Shown one piece after another: positions 6,474 through 15,700 of a stretch of DNA of 31,180 nt (position 1 is its first letter; each line of letters starts with the position of its first letter). The DNA is from a virus. Under the pieces are notes generated by a model. That model was not told where the DNA came from, did not search any database, and worked only from the letters and a program-made list of their open reading frames with translations. The position numbers were made by a program, and so were the translations under genes. The DNA lies in IMG/VR virus record IMGVR_UViG_3300032080_000019, positions 1-31,180 of that record; one strand, 5' to 3'.

Positions 6474-6940
6474 GGCGGTGTTTCCTCACGGGGTTTCACG
6501 GGTTCAGCGGTGCGGCCGAACAGCCGCCCGAATACGAGACGAAGCCAGGGAATGCCGCCCTCGTCAAGCAGCACGTCGAGTACCTTACTGCCGCCATAGC
6601 CGCCCAGGAGGATCAGCACGGCCTGCGCCCACAGGTTGATGCCTTCCCACCAGTTTGTGGCGAAGAACGCCAGGAGGCCCACGACAATCGAGGCCATGGT
6701 GTCTTTGGCGATCTCAAGTGCCATGTTGACGATCACCACGTCTTTCTTCGTCAGCTTCACCAGGGTGCCGGTAACGCCGCCGACGACGGCCAGCACCAGT
6801 ACGATGCCGATATCTTGGATGGGGATGGTGCTTAGACCTTGGGCAAGGGTGCGCGATTCAGCGGCATAGCACGCTACAGACCAGGTGAGCAGGACGTAGA
6901 TCCAGATCCCGGCCGTTAGCTGTGCGCTGCTCTTTGCCAC
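6470..6940 (-). CDS. LydA-like holin
   Basis: A 156-residue protein from the GTG at 6940 (start sequence MAKSSAQL), chosen because GGAG lies about 8 bases upstream and longer starts would run far into the preceding gene. It has an N-terminal hydrophobic segment (possible signal or membrane span, residues 8-25) and three further hydrophobic segments, and the middle resembles the LydA-type holin family (IAKDTMASIVVGLLAFFATN, then an AxLILLGGYGGSK segment). Its place immediately ahead of the endolysin supports a role in timed inner-membrane opening. Confidence 0.72.
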   Translation of the reverse strand: MAKSSAQLTAGIWIYVLLTWSVACYAAESRTLAQGLSTIPIQDIGIVLVLAVVGGVTGTLVKLTKKDVVIVNMALEIAKDTMASIVVGLLAFFATNWWEGINLWAQAVLILLGGYGGSKVLDVLLDEGGIPWLRLVFGRLFGRTAEPVKPREETPP

Positions 6941-7374
6941 TGGAGGCTCCTTGATCTTTGCTTGGCGTCGAAGAAAGCCAAGACGAGGCACTGGAAAGAG
7001 TTCCAGTAGTAAAATATTACTAACGATACAGCAAAACCGCTCTTCGCGGCAACATATGGTTGCGCTGCGTAGCAAAAAGCGAGGGTTACAAAAAGGAAGT
7101 GTCTGTATTCGAACGCACGCTGCCAGGCCAGGCGGAATCGCTTGCCGGCGATGCGGATACTGTCGGGTGTCAGGTCGTTGATCAGAACATCAAGGACCAT
7201 TACGGCCCCGGTGATGGCCATTATCCACAGCAGCATGGCGCCGTCCTCGGTGCGGGCAACGGTGGAGAGCCCGGAGCGGGGGTCTAGGAATGCGTTGTAC
7301 CAGGACACGATCGCGTCGCCCCCTGCGTACAAGCGGAGAAGCGACATTGCATAATCGTTAAGTCGGTATCGCAT
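6916..7374 (-). CDS. Membrane protein of the lysis region
   Basis: A 152-residue protein starting at the ATG at 7374 (MRYRLNDYAMS). It has at least three hydrophobic segments: about residues 47-67, 92-110 and 115-135. It overlaps the preceding membrane gene by 17 bases and the holin by 25 bases, which suggests coupling. No family is recognised. Position suggests a second holin or antiholin, but a superinfection or envelope function is equally possible. Confidence 0.65.
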   Translation of the reverse strand: MRYRLNDYAMSLLRLYAGGDAIVSWYNAFLDPRSGLSTVARTEDGAMLLWIMAITGAVMVLDVLINDLTPDSIRIAGKRFRLAWQRAFEYRHFLFVTLAFCYAAQPYVAAKSGFAVSLVIFYYWNSFQCLVLAFFDAKQRSRSLQWQRAAHS

Positions 7375-7756
7375 GGCGGTTTCGCAATATGGGCGCGGCA
7401 ATAGATGAGAGCACCACGCAAGCCACCAGCTGCAATACCTCAAGAATTTTCACGATGGCGCGATAGGGGCTGAAAGGCGCGGAGCCATTTAGAACGTACC
7501 CGAATACATGCGTAATGACAAGTAGCGCGCACACATTGGCGACAAGATAGCCCATGGAACTGCGGGAGCGGTAAGCGAAGAGGCCCACCAGGATCTCGGC
7601 CGAGATGCAGAAGGAATAGAAGTGCAAGGCAGTATCGCCCGGCACCGGAACCATGACGCTCGCCCCCACGAGGAAGGCGAGCATTAGCGAGCGCTGGTCG
7701 CGCATGTTCAGGCCCAGGGCCATCACCCACAGAACGGCGCACGCGTAGAGGTACAT
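7358..7756 (-). CDS. Four-span membrane protein of the lysis region
   Basis: A 132-residue, strongly hydrophobic protein with about four membrane segments (residues 1-16, 22-40, 44-62 and 68-90), plus a last hydrophobic stretch near 103-123. The ATG at 7756 lies two bases after the stop of the 38-residue gene. No family is recognised. Together with the next membrane protein and the holin it makes three consecutive membrane genes before the endolysin. Confidence 0.62.
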   Translation of the reverse strand: MYLYACAVLWVMALGLNMRDQRSLMLAFLVGASVMVPVPGDTALHFYSFCISAEILVGLFAYRSRSSMGYLVANVCALLVITHVFGYVLNGSAPFSPYRAIVKILEVLQLVACVVLSSIAAPILRNRHAIPT

Positions 7757-7758
7757 GG

Positions 7759-7875
7759 TTACTTCGTGTCGGCCGGTTGATCGACTGGATCTTTCTCGGT
7801 CGGCACCGGCTGTTGCTGGCGGCTCGGTGGCGGGTTGCCGTTGCCGGTTTCGCCTTCTTTGATGTGCAGGTTCAT
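7759..7875 (-). CDS. 38-residue polar protein
   Basis: A very short reading frame (MNLHIKEGETGNGNPPPSRQ at its start), rich in Pro, Gln, Asp and Lys and probably unstructured. It has an AAAGG ribosome-binding site about 8 bases before the ATG at 7875 and is spaced two bases from the following gene, so translation is plausible. Function unknown. Confidence 0.5.
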   Translation of the reverse strand: MNLHIKEGETGNGNPPPSRQQQPVPTEKDPVDQPADTK

Positions 7876-7911
7876 GTGTTGCCTTTCAGTTATTGAGGGA
7901 TGGAAATCCGA

Positions 7912-8136
7912 TTATGCGGCCGGTTCGGCCGGCGCGTCAACTGGCGGCGGCGCGGTGACCGCGGCCAGCCAATCCGGGTTCACCCGCCAATGGCCCGCGT
8001 AGCACAGTTCTGCGAACCATTCGGTGGCGACGATAGTATTGTCGACTGTCTCCTCGTCATCCCCCAGGATATCGATGTTCTTGATTTCCACGTTGTCGTG
8101 GCCGTTCTCCCAATTCCCTAGCACCGGCTGCCGCAT
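7912..8136 (-). CDS. 74-residue acidic protein downstream of tail fibre
   Basis: Starts at the ATG at 8136, with GGGGAG 4 bases upstream and the tail fibre stop 8 bases before the start. A central acidic part (NIDILGDDEETVDNTIVATE) is followed by WFAELCYAGHW and a Pro/Ala-rich tail. Proteins of this size directly after a tail fibre gene can be fibre chaperones or phage morons, but no family is recognised. Confidence 0.6.
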   Translation of the reverse strand: MRQPVLGNWENGHDNVEIKNIDILGDDEETVDNTIVATEWFAELCYAGHWRVNPDWLAAVTAPPPVDAPAEPAA

Positions 8137-8146
8137 ACGCTCCCCT

Positions 8147-10165
8147 TTACCATTCGATCCATACACCTCCAGCCGCGCCGGCCGGTACCGTGATTGCCCG
8201 CGTACTACCCGAGCTGGTGCGCGCCACCACGCCCCCGCCGGCGCCGCCGAAAGCCCCGCCAGTGTGCCCGGTGGGGGCGCCCGACACGGCGCCGTCCATG
8301 ATGTACCCGCCCGCGCCGGCAAACGCCCCCGCCAGGGCCCCGCTGGTCGCCACGCCCGACGTCTGAACGTGGCCCCCGGTTGCACCACCTGCCGGGGCGG
8401 TAGGCGAACCGCCGCTGGTAGTGGGGACCGCGCCGCCCCCGGTAGCGCTGTCCAGGTCGTGGGGCATTGCAGCAGCTGCAGCGCCGTTGGGCTGGCCTCG
8501 ATAGTTCGCGCCGGCCTCGCCGGCCACCGCCGTCTTGTTCGTCACGTTCGTTGCCGCCGTGCCTGCGCCGCCGCCGGCCGAGAGGGTCGTGGTAGTGGAA
8601 GCCGTAGCGATACCGCCCCGGCCGCCGACACCCGCGCCACCGGCGGCGGCCACCATGCCCGTGGCCGTGGTGATCGCGTCGCCGCCTTGGTACCCCACGC
8701 CCCGGATACCCACCGCCCCGCCGCCGGAGGCCGCAAGGCAGCTGCCTTGCAACTGCGCGGCGCCGCTGGCCCCTCCGGCGACAATCAGGTCGCTAGACAG
8801 GCCAGTAGCCGTGCCACCTGGCGAACCGGCGGTATTGCTGCCCTGCGCGTACAGTCCCTTCGTTCCGCCGTTCGCCGTCATCGTGGTGATGCCTGCACCG
8901 CTGAAGGATGACGCGCTGCCGTCGTTGCCGTTCTGGTTCACCTGGGTGGTGTTGGCGGCCAAGGTGAAGCCCGCGCCGCCGGCACCGACCGTTACCGCGT
9001 AGGAGACGCCCGCGGTAAGATACCGCATCCCGCTGATGAACCCGCCCGCGCCGGCGCCCGTCGCCGCTGCGGAGTTGCCTGCGGTCGTGGAGACCCCGCC
9101 CGCGCTGCCAGATCCGCCTACCACCGTGATCTTGTGCCAGCCCGTCTTGGTGGCGGTGAACACCCCCGAAGCTTCGAACACGCGCAGATTGTGGAAAGCG
9201 CCTTGGTTGAACTGTACCGGCGTGCCGTCGCGCTTGCGGAACGTAACGCGGAAATTCTGCGCGCCCAGCGCCAGCACGTCCACCAGGTCGCCCGTGCGCA
9301 TGGTCTGCGTGCCGCCGTAGGCCGCCAGTGTTCCCGATTCCTGAAATGTCACCGTGCTTTCAATCAGCAACGTGCGTTGCGCGCCGGCTTGCGGGGCGTC
9401 GGTAAAGCTGCTGATCGTGCCGTCGCCGGTAATTACCACGGTGTTGCCGGCGCCGCTCCAGATATCGGGCGTTGCCGATACGGGCACGTCGTTGGCCCGC
9501 CGCAGGTTGATCGCCCCTGTGGCGCTGCCCCCGGTGATGCCGCCGGCTGCGCCTTGGGCGCCCTTCTCGCCGCTCAGTACGATAGACCAGTTGGCCACCG
9601 TGTTGCCGTTCGCCGCCGCGTTCACATCGGTGACGTTCAAGGTAAGCGATGAACTCGCCCCGTTGCTGGTGTACGCGGTGACGGTGCCCACCATCCACTG
9701 GGTCGAGTTCGTCTGGTTCACCGCCTTAAGCGTCTGCCCCACCGCGAACTGTTTGGTGGCCAGGCCGGCCCCGGTGAAAGTCTTACTGCCCACACCGATG
9801 ACCAGCGATGTAGTGCTGGTCGCGGTCAGCGCGCCGGCGTAGTTCTGCGTCGACTGGGCGAATGCCTCGGCCTCGTTACGAAAGGTCTGCGCTTCGTTCC
9901 GGTAGGTCATCGAGGTTTGCGCGTAGCCGTTGGACTGGCCCGCGCTGGTAGCCGCACTGGTGGCGCTGGTGGCAGCGTTGTCCGCGCTAGTGAACGCGTC
10001 CACCGCGTTGTTGTATGCGTTCGTAGCGATGCCGTAGATGTCCGCTGGCGCGGCCGTCAGGTACGTAATCGTTTGGTCAACGCGATCGGAGAACGTGGCG
10101 CGGTCGCCGCGCTGGATCGGCGGTGTCGGTGGCGCAAGAGGAGTAGGCGGTGCGGTGCGTGCCAT
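8147..10165 (-). CDS. Tail fibre with glycine-rich receptor-binding domain
   Basis: A 672-residue fibre protein. Residues 1-40 are Pro-rich and likely the attachment part; 45-110 is an Ala/Ser/Thr/Asn-rich helical segment; a short collagen-like GEKGAQGAAGG lies near 199-209; a beta-rich part spans 220-335. Residues 345-672 are extremely rich in Gly, Ala, Ser and Thr, beginning GWHKITVVGGSGSAGG and ending GGVWIEW, the pattern of the glycine-rich adhesin domains of phage fibres. That domain probably contacts the host receptor. The start overlaps the preceding gene by ATGA. Confidence 0.85.
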   Translation of the reverse strand: MARTAPPTPLAPPTPPIQRGDRATFSDRVDQTITYLTAAPADIYGIATNAYNNAVDAFTSADNAATSATSAATSAGQSNGYAQTSMTYRNEAQTFRNEAEAFAQSTQNYAGALTATSTTSLVIGVGSKTFTGAGLATKQFAVGQTLKAVNQTNSTQWMVGTVTAYTSNGASSSLTLNVTDVNAAANGNTVANWSIVLSGEKGAQGAAGGITGGSATGAINLRRANDVPVSATPDIWSGAGNTVVITGDGTISSFTDAPQAGAQRTLLIESTVTFQESGTLAAYGGTQTMRTGDLVDVLALGAQNFRVTFRKRDGTPVQFNQGAFHNLRVFEASGVFTATKTGWHKITVVGGSGSAGGVSTTAGNSAAATGAGAGGFISGMRYLTAGVSYAVTVGAGGAGFTLAANTTQVNQNGNDGSASSFSGAGITTMTANGGTKGLYAQGSNTAGSPGGTATGLSSDLIVAGGASGAAQLQGSCLAASGGGAVGIRGVGYQGGDAITTATGMVAAAGGAGVGGRGGIATASTTTTLSAGGGAGTAATNVTNKTAVAGEAGANYRGQPNGAAAAAMPHDLDSATGGGAVPTTSGGSPTAPAGGATGGHVQTSGVATSGALAGAFAGAGGYIMDGAVSGAPTGHTGGAFGGAGGGVVARTSSGSTRAITVPAGAAGGVWIEW

Positions 10166-11187
10166 CAGATTAAACCTTTCACGGTAATGCTAAGTGTTGC
10201 AAATGGGTAATCGGCCGGTGACATTCTACCGCTTATCAGGCCGAAAACGGTCATCCATTCATAGTATTGGGCCTTGCTGCCGACCACCACGCACGGCGTG
10301 CCGAGCACCTGCTGCACGGTGTCCAGCACCAGGCCGGCAAGTTCCTTGTCCATCTTGGTAGTGATGGACATGCCCGTGGCCACGGCCCCTTTGCGCACCG
10401 TGCTGTTGCCGTACTGGTCGGTTTTTACGTAACTGTAGTCAATCGGCTCCACGCTGGCGTCACGCTGGGGGATGCCGATAGGCCTCATATCGCCAATAGC
10501 GAACATGCCTAGGCCGACTTGCCCCGATGCCTTTGTAAGGATAAGGGTTATCTCCGCAGAGCCGTACGGTTCTATGTCCGTCCGCACCAGTCGCGTCAGG
10601 GGTTTGAAGGGGCTGAAAAAATATTCGTAATAATCGCCCGGCGTCGACGCATCAAGCGAGGTCAACGGTTGGTAGTAGATGGTGTTGCCGCCCGGCGCGT
10701 CCTTCACCGTCACCGAGTACTGATCGGCCTCGATGCCGAAGAGCGCGAACCCGTTGAAGGCGCCCGGACGCAACTTGATCACCAGGGGGCTGTCGGCATA
10801 CGTCTTGCTGCTGACTAGTCCGTCGAACATGGCCGCGCGATTCGTCGGGCCCACCTCCAACCACCAGGTGCCGACGCCGGCGGCGCTGACTCGGTTGGCC
10901 AACACGGTCGGGTCTTTCCCGATGTTGTTATCCTTCAGGCTTTCGTACACCCGGTGCGTCGCCAGATGGTGCACTTGGTCGCCAATGCCATACGTGTCGG
11001 TGTTCGACCATGCCGGCGCGGCGTCTTCGGGCAGCGCCACGCCGCCGGCGGTGATCGTAACCAGAGAGGGGTCCATCGACAGCACGTCGAGCGGCACCAG
11101 GATGCTGCACGCGTCGTCATCCTCCCACACCGGGGCGTACGTCGGCAGGGTTGGCTCAGGAACGACGTAGTTAATAACGATGGGCAT
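10165..11187 (-). CDS. Tail protein with carbohydrate-binding-like segment
   Basis: A 340-residue virion protein resembling a conserved phage group found next to tail fibres. Residues about 58-93 (AWSNTDTYGIGDQVHHLATH, followed by RVYESLKDNNIGKDP) resemble CBM5/12-type chitin-binding modules; the segment VGPTNRAAMFDG (near 112-123) and the later YSYVKTDQYGN are typical of the group. It lies between the beta-helix spike and the fibre, overlapping both by TAATG and ATGA. It may join the receptor-binding proteins to the tail tip. Family recognition is from memory of sequence pattern, so moderately sure. Confidence 0.65.
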   Translation of the reverse strand: MPIVINYVVPEPTLPTYAPVWEDDDACSILVPLDVLSMDPSLVTITAGGVALPEDAAPAWSNTDTYGIGDQVHHLATHRVYESLKDNNIGKDPTVLANRVSAAGVGTWWLEVGPTNRAAMFDGLVSSKTYADSPLVIKLRPGAFNGFALFGIEADQYSVTVKDAPGGNTIYYQPLTSLDASTPGDYYEYFFSPFKPLTRLVRTDIEPYGSAEITLILTKASGQVGLGMFAIGDMRPIGIPQRDASVEPIDYSYVKTDQYGNSTVRKGAVATGMSITTKMDKELAGLVLDTVQQVLGTPCVVVGSKAQYYEWMTVFGLISGRMSPADYPFATLSITVKGLI

Positions 11188-12764
11188 TATCCGGCCTCGG
11201 AGATCTGGTAAGCGACCAGTCCGGCGTCGCTTGCGTTGCTGGAGGTGATCGTGAAGCCCGTACCCGCCGTCACCACAGCACGCAAGGCACCCGTGACCGT
11301 GGCGCTTTGGCTGGATGGGAACACCAGCGTATTGGCCGTCACGCTGGTGTTCGCCACTGTTGCCGTGCCACTCGCCAGGGTAGCCGTGGACACCACACTG
11401 CGCTTATGAATTTGCGCCCCACTGCCCAGGTACTCTACTGCCGCAGTGCCGTCAGATTCGCATCGGTCGTATACGTTGCCGACGCCGCTAGTAGCCGATT
11501 GGAATGCGCCGTCTGCGTCAGGGCTCGACAGCACCCGCGCTTCGCGCACGCGCGTGTTCGTGGCCTTGTATGTCGCGCCGTCGTTGTTGATGCCGATGCC
11601 GTAGGTAGGCTGCGCCCAATGGCCCGTAGGGTCGTAGCCGGCGCGCGTGATGACGGGAAAATTGATGGTGTTGCTGTCGGTGTTCTGCGTCACCGAGTCG
11701 CTGCCGGATACAACGATGCCACCCAGGCCGGAGCGATCCACACGGGGTGTGTTCAGGGTGTTGCGCGACGCGCCATGGATGAACTTAATCCCGAAGCCGA
11801 GCGCGCGACTTACGATGGGGGAGTTGATCGTGCCGTCTTCGCCGAACGTGTCGATGCCCTCGCCCACCTCGTCGATCACCGCGTTATCGATTTGGTAGAA
11901 CCGCGTACCGGCGTTGATGTTGATACCGTCCGTCTGCGGACCGTAAGCGGCGAGAAACGCCGGGGTCCACCACAGCTTTTTGATGTCCGGCGAGATAATG
12001 AAAAGGCGCTCGGTGGCCACGCCGCCAATGCGGAAATCGTCGGTCAGAATCCCGGTCAACTGTCCGCCGCTGATATTTCGGTCCAGCGTGCAATCGTGCA
12101 GGTGCGGATTCGTGATCCACACGTCGGTGCTGCTGTCGACGAGGATGCACGCGCCGGCATTCAAACCGGAAATCTCGACGTTCTCCAGGTGGATATTTTG
12201 CGCGCCCCGAACCGTAAGCGCGTACGACCAGGCATTGACGCCGCAAGTACCCTCGATTGTTACGTCACGCAAGGTGACGTTTTGCACATTTTCCAGCGAC
12301 AGAACAACGGACGTTGGCCCCAGCGTTTTGGTCGTGGCGGTGAAATCCGCGGAGCTGAATTTGAGCGTGCCCGGACCCACCAGGGTGGAGTTACTAGGGA
12401 TCTGCGTCGTACTGGTGATCTCGTACTCGCCACCGTTCAGCATCACCCCGCCCCCGACGTCCAGCGCGTCTTGCAACGTGGCGTAGTCGGCTGCGCTAAC
12501 CGCATTGGACCCGTCGAAAAACGAGATGGGGCCGCGGGTACCGAACACCTGTCCCTGGATCGACACCTGGATAAAATACTTGCCGTTGGGGGCAGCGAAA
12601 CCGAACCCGCCCAGGTTGTCTGTGGTGAGCGGGTTATCTATTTGCGCGCCGGCCGCGTCGTAGATGACTGCCTCGGTTTGGCCATCTGCCGCGAGCACCA
12701 GCACGATGGCGCCGGATACTACATTGCCCTCGAGGTCAAACACTACATCGCTTTTGTATTCCAT
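11187..12764 (-). CDS. Beta-helix tailspike
   Basis: A 525-residue protein. Residues 1-82 form a beta domain common at the N-terminus of phage fibres and spikes (DLEGNVVSGAIVLVLAADG, then NPLTTDNLGGFGF and PNGKYFIQV). From about 90 the sequence has short repeated beta strands with Asn/Val/Ile ladders, typical of a right-handed parallel beta-helix (NVTLRDVTIEG; NIHLENVEISG). The last 75 residues are Ser/Thr/Val-rich and may trimerise. Spikes of this kind often depolymerise or bind surface polysaccharide; catalytic residues cannot be assigned. It follows the tape measure, with AAGGAAAACG before its ATG. Confidence 0.82.
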   Translation of the reverse strand: MEYKSDVVFDLEGNVVSGAIVLVLAADGQTEAVIYDAAGAQIDNPLTTDNLGGFGFAAPNGKYFIQVSIQGQVFGTRGPISFFDGSNAVSAADYATLQDALDVGGGVMLNGGEYEITSTTQIPSNSTLVGPGTLKFSSADFTATTKTLGPTSVVLSLENVQNVTLRDVTIEGTCGVNAWSYALTVRGAQNIHLENVEISGLNAGACILVDSSTDVWITNPHLHDCTLDRNISGGQLTGILTDDFRIGGVATERLFIISPDIKKLWWTPAFLAAYGPQTDGININAGTRFYQIDNAVIDEVGEGIDTFGEDGTINSPIVSRALGFGIKFIHGASRNTLNTPRVDRSGLGGIVVSGSDSVTQNTDSNTINFPVITRAGYDPTGHWAQPTYGIGINNDGATYKATNTRVREARVLSSPDADGAFQSATSGVGNVYDRCESDGTAAVEYLGSGAQIHKRSVVSTATLASGTATVANTSVTANTLVFPSSQSATVTGALRAVVTAGTGFTITSSNASDAGLVAYQISEAG

Positions 12765-12772
12765 CGTTTTCC

Positions 12773-15700
12773 TTATGCGAGTTCGGTGCGCATCGCATTT
12801 CCGCCGGAGGTCACTTGATCGATCTGTGACGACATGCGGGTGGTAGCGGTGGCCGATTCCACCAGGGCGCCCTCTATTTTCGCCCAGCGCGTGGAGAGGT
12901 TTTCGACCGCAGCAGCAAGGTTGTTGTCGCCACTGCCCATTGTACCGGCTTGTTGCGTAGTGTAAAGCCCGCCGCGGTATTCCGCGCTGTTGCGAATATC
13001 CTGCGCGATGTTCGCCAGGCTCGCGCCGGCGTTGTACAGGTCGAGGTAGTACTTCAATCCGGCCGCATCGCTGGCGCGCCCCAGGATGCTGTTGTACAGG
13101 GCTTCGATCTGCGTTGTGGGCGTCACGCTAGGTTGCGAGGCGATCACCTGATTTTGCAGGGCGGCGAGAATGGAGTCGGCGAAGGCCTTGAACGCCGCCG
13201 GAATGCTCGTCACGTCGGTGCGCACGCCGTTGATGGCGTCGAGCTGCTGTTGCGCTTTCTCCACCATTGCGTCTAGGCGGGCAATCTCGGCGTTGTAGGC
13301 GTTCTGCGCCGCCGTGCGCTGCGACTCCAGCGATGCCAGAGTACGCTCCGCCGTGGTCAGCTCGCGCCCGGTGATGGCCGCGAGTTCTTCGATGTTGTTC
13401 TGCGTGCGCAGCTGGTCGCGCTGTGCGTCCACCAGGGTGGCGAACTGGTCGCCGGCGTCGCGGCTCACCGCCGCCAGCGCGTCCTTGATGCTCTCGGAGG
13501 TGGGCAGCACGCCCGAAGCCTTGGCGATAGCCAGCGCTGTCGCGATATCGGCCTGGGCCTTGGCGCGGCCGGCCTGCAGCTGCTGGTCGCTGGCACCGCC
13601 CACCGTGGTGCCCGCCAGCGCCTGTTGCAGGGATGAGAGGCGGGTTACCTTGTCCTGCTGGGCCTCGATCGCCGCACCCAGTCGTTCCATCAGCGCGTCG
13701 AACTCGGCCGCCAGTGCATCTTTCCGGGCGTTCACCGAACGCTGGAGGAGCGCGAACATATCGTTGGCCGTATCGCGCAGCGCTTGCGCGGCGGCCTGTC
13801 GGGCTTCCTCGGCGGCCTCCTCGCGCGCCTGCGCGAGATCCTTCTCGGCTTGAGCCGCGGCCTCGGCGGCCGTCTTCGCCTGCTCGGTGTAGTCCACCAT
13901 CTGCTTGAACGCAGGCGCCAGCGCCAGCAGCGCCGCATACGTCCGCGCGCCGGCCTCGGTGGCCAAGCCCCCACCGTTCACCAGGTCCATCACCGCGCCG
14001 GCGAACTGGTCGGTAGTCTTCACCCCCGCGTAGCCGAGGGCGGCCAGCTGGTCGGTGACCTGCTTCTGCACCGGGGCCATGCGCGCCGCATCGGTCAGGA
14101 AGTTTTGCGCGAAGAAGCTGGTTTGCTGCGCCAGTGCATCCACCCCGCCGGTCAACGCCAGCAAGCGTTCGCGCGCCTCGATCGATGCCGCGCCGAATGC
14201 TTTCATGCCGTCGACGCCCAGCATCTGGAGGATCTGGTTAACGCCGGCCGCGTTCGTGGCGAGCCGCTGCAGCGTGGCCGCGGCGGTTTCGCCCTCTGCG
14301 GCGAACTGCGCTAGGTTCGGCACCAGGGTGTTCGCCAGCGAGTCGCCCAGGCCCGACAGCAGGTCGGTGATCTGCTTCTGCTGTTCTTCCTTGTCCTTGG
14401 AGAACGTGATGTCGAACGCGTAGCGGAAGTCGTCCAGGCCGGCGGTGGACACGCCCAGCGCCGCGCCCAGGTCTTTCGCCGAGCCCTTCAGCGCCGCGAA
14501 GGTCTCGGTGAGCATCTGCCCGAATTCGCTGTTAGCGCCCTGCGTCACCTCGTAGCGCTTGTCGGAGCGGAAAACGCCGCCCTTCTCCAGGATCTTGTAG
14601 AAGTTCTGCGCCATCACGCCGCCGCTGTTGAACTCACCGCGCAGGCCGGACGACTCCACCACCGGGTTAGCGCGGCCGAACAGCTTGGCGAAAACCGCCT
14701 GGCCAGAGAAGATGTTGGCGGCCGTGTTCGACAGCCCGATGCCGCGAAACAGTTTGTCGACCAGCTTAATGCCCGAGCCGAGGCCCAGCGGGTCTTTGAC
14801 CGTGCCGTTTTGCATGTCGAAGCCCTGCTTGAAGAAGCCATTGGCAGCGTTCATGCCCGCGATGATCCAGCCGATGATCGGGATCACCGAGGCCGAGGTG
14901 GCGCCCGCGCTGGCGGCTGTGCCGGCGGCGAGGTTGCTGCCCGCCACGCCGGACATGCCCGCGCCGAACTCAGCCACCGCCGCCGAACCGAACGTGGTTC
15001 CCAGGTTCGTGATGGTGGTGCCCAACGAGGTCATAAGACCGCCGGTGAAGCCTTGATAGATGGTCTTGCCGATCGAGAGGAGATTCGACGCGCCGCCCAG
15101 GAACCCACTACCGCCCGACGATCCCCCACCGGTGGCGCCGCCGAACATATCGGCGAGCGACGACAGGCCGCCCCCGCCCATGGTGGCGTTGCCCTGCAGA
15201 TTGATGATCCACTTTTTGAGGGTCTGCTGGTACAGCCAGTCGAAGAAAATATTCTTGAAGGTGTCCTTCAGCCGGGTGGCGGCGTCCTTGCCACCATCCA
15301 TGATGGACACAAACGTGTCGTGTGCGGTCTTTTCGATTGACTCCCACATATCGCGGGTCTTCTGCAGCTCCTCGAGCTCGCCGACCGCGCTGGCGTTGCG
15401 CTGTTTCAGCTCGATCAACTGGGTGAGGTATTCGATTTCCTTTTCGTTGCCCTCGGCACCGAGCAGCTGCGCGCGCTGGTCTTCCAGGCGGGCGATGGTC
15501 AGCTCCTCGATCGCCTGCGCGCTCATGCCGAAAGTGGCCACCAGGCGTTCGGCCGATTCTGCCTCGGTGCGCGCGGCGTCGAGCGACTGCGTGCGCTGGT
15601 TCTCGAGCGCTTCCACCGCCTTGCGCTCTTCGTCAGCGGCCTTCTTGGCCGCTTCGTTGGCCTTTACCATGTCCTCGCTGGCGCCGATCGATTCGATGAC

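Noticed and set aside
8147-9140. Gly/Ala-rich repeats as a DNA tandem repeat or CRISPR-like array
   Set aside because: Repetition comes from low-complexity codons of the fibre's glycine-rich domain; there is no constant repeat unit or spacer pattern.
11307-12818. 503-residue open frame on the + strand
   Set aside because: Antisense to the beta-helix tailspike; no domain pattern and no ribosome-binding site tied to a plausible neighbour.
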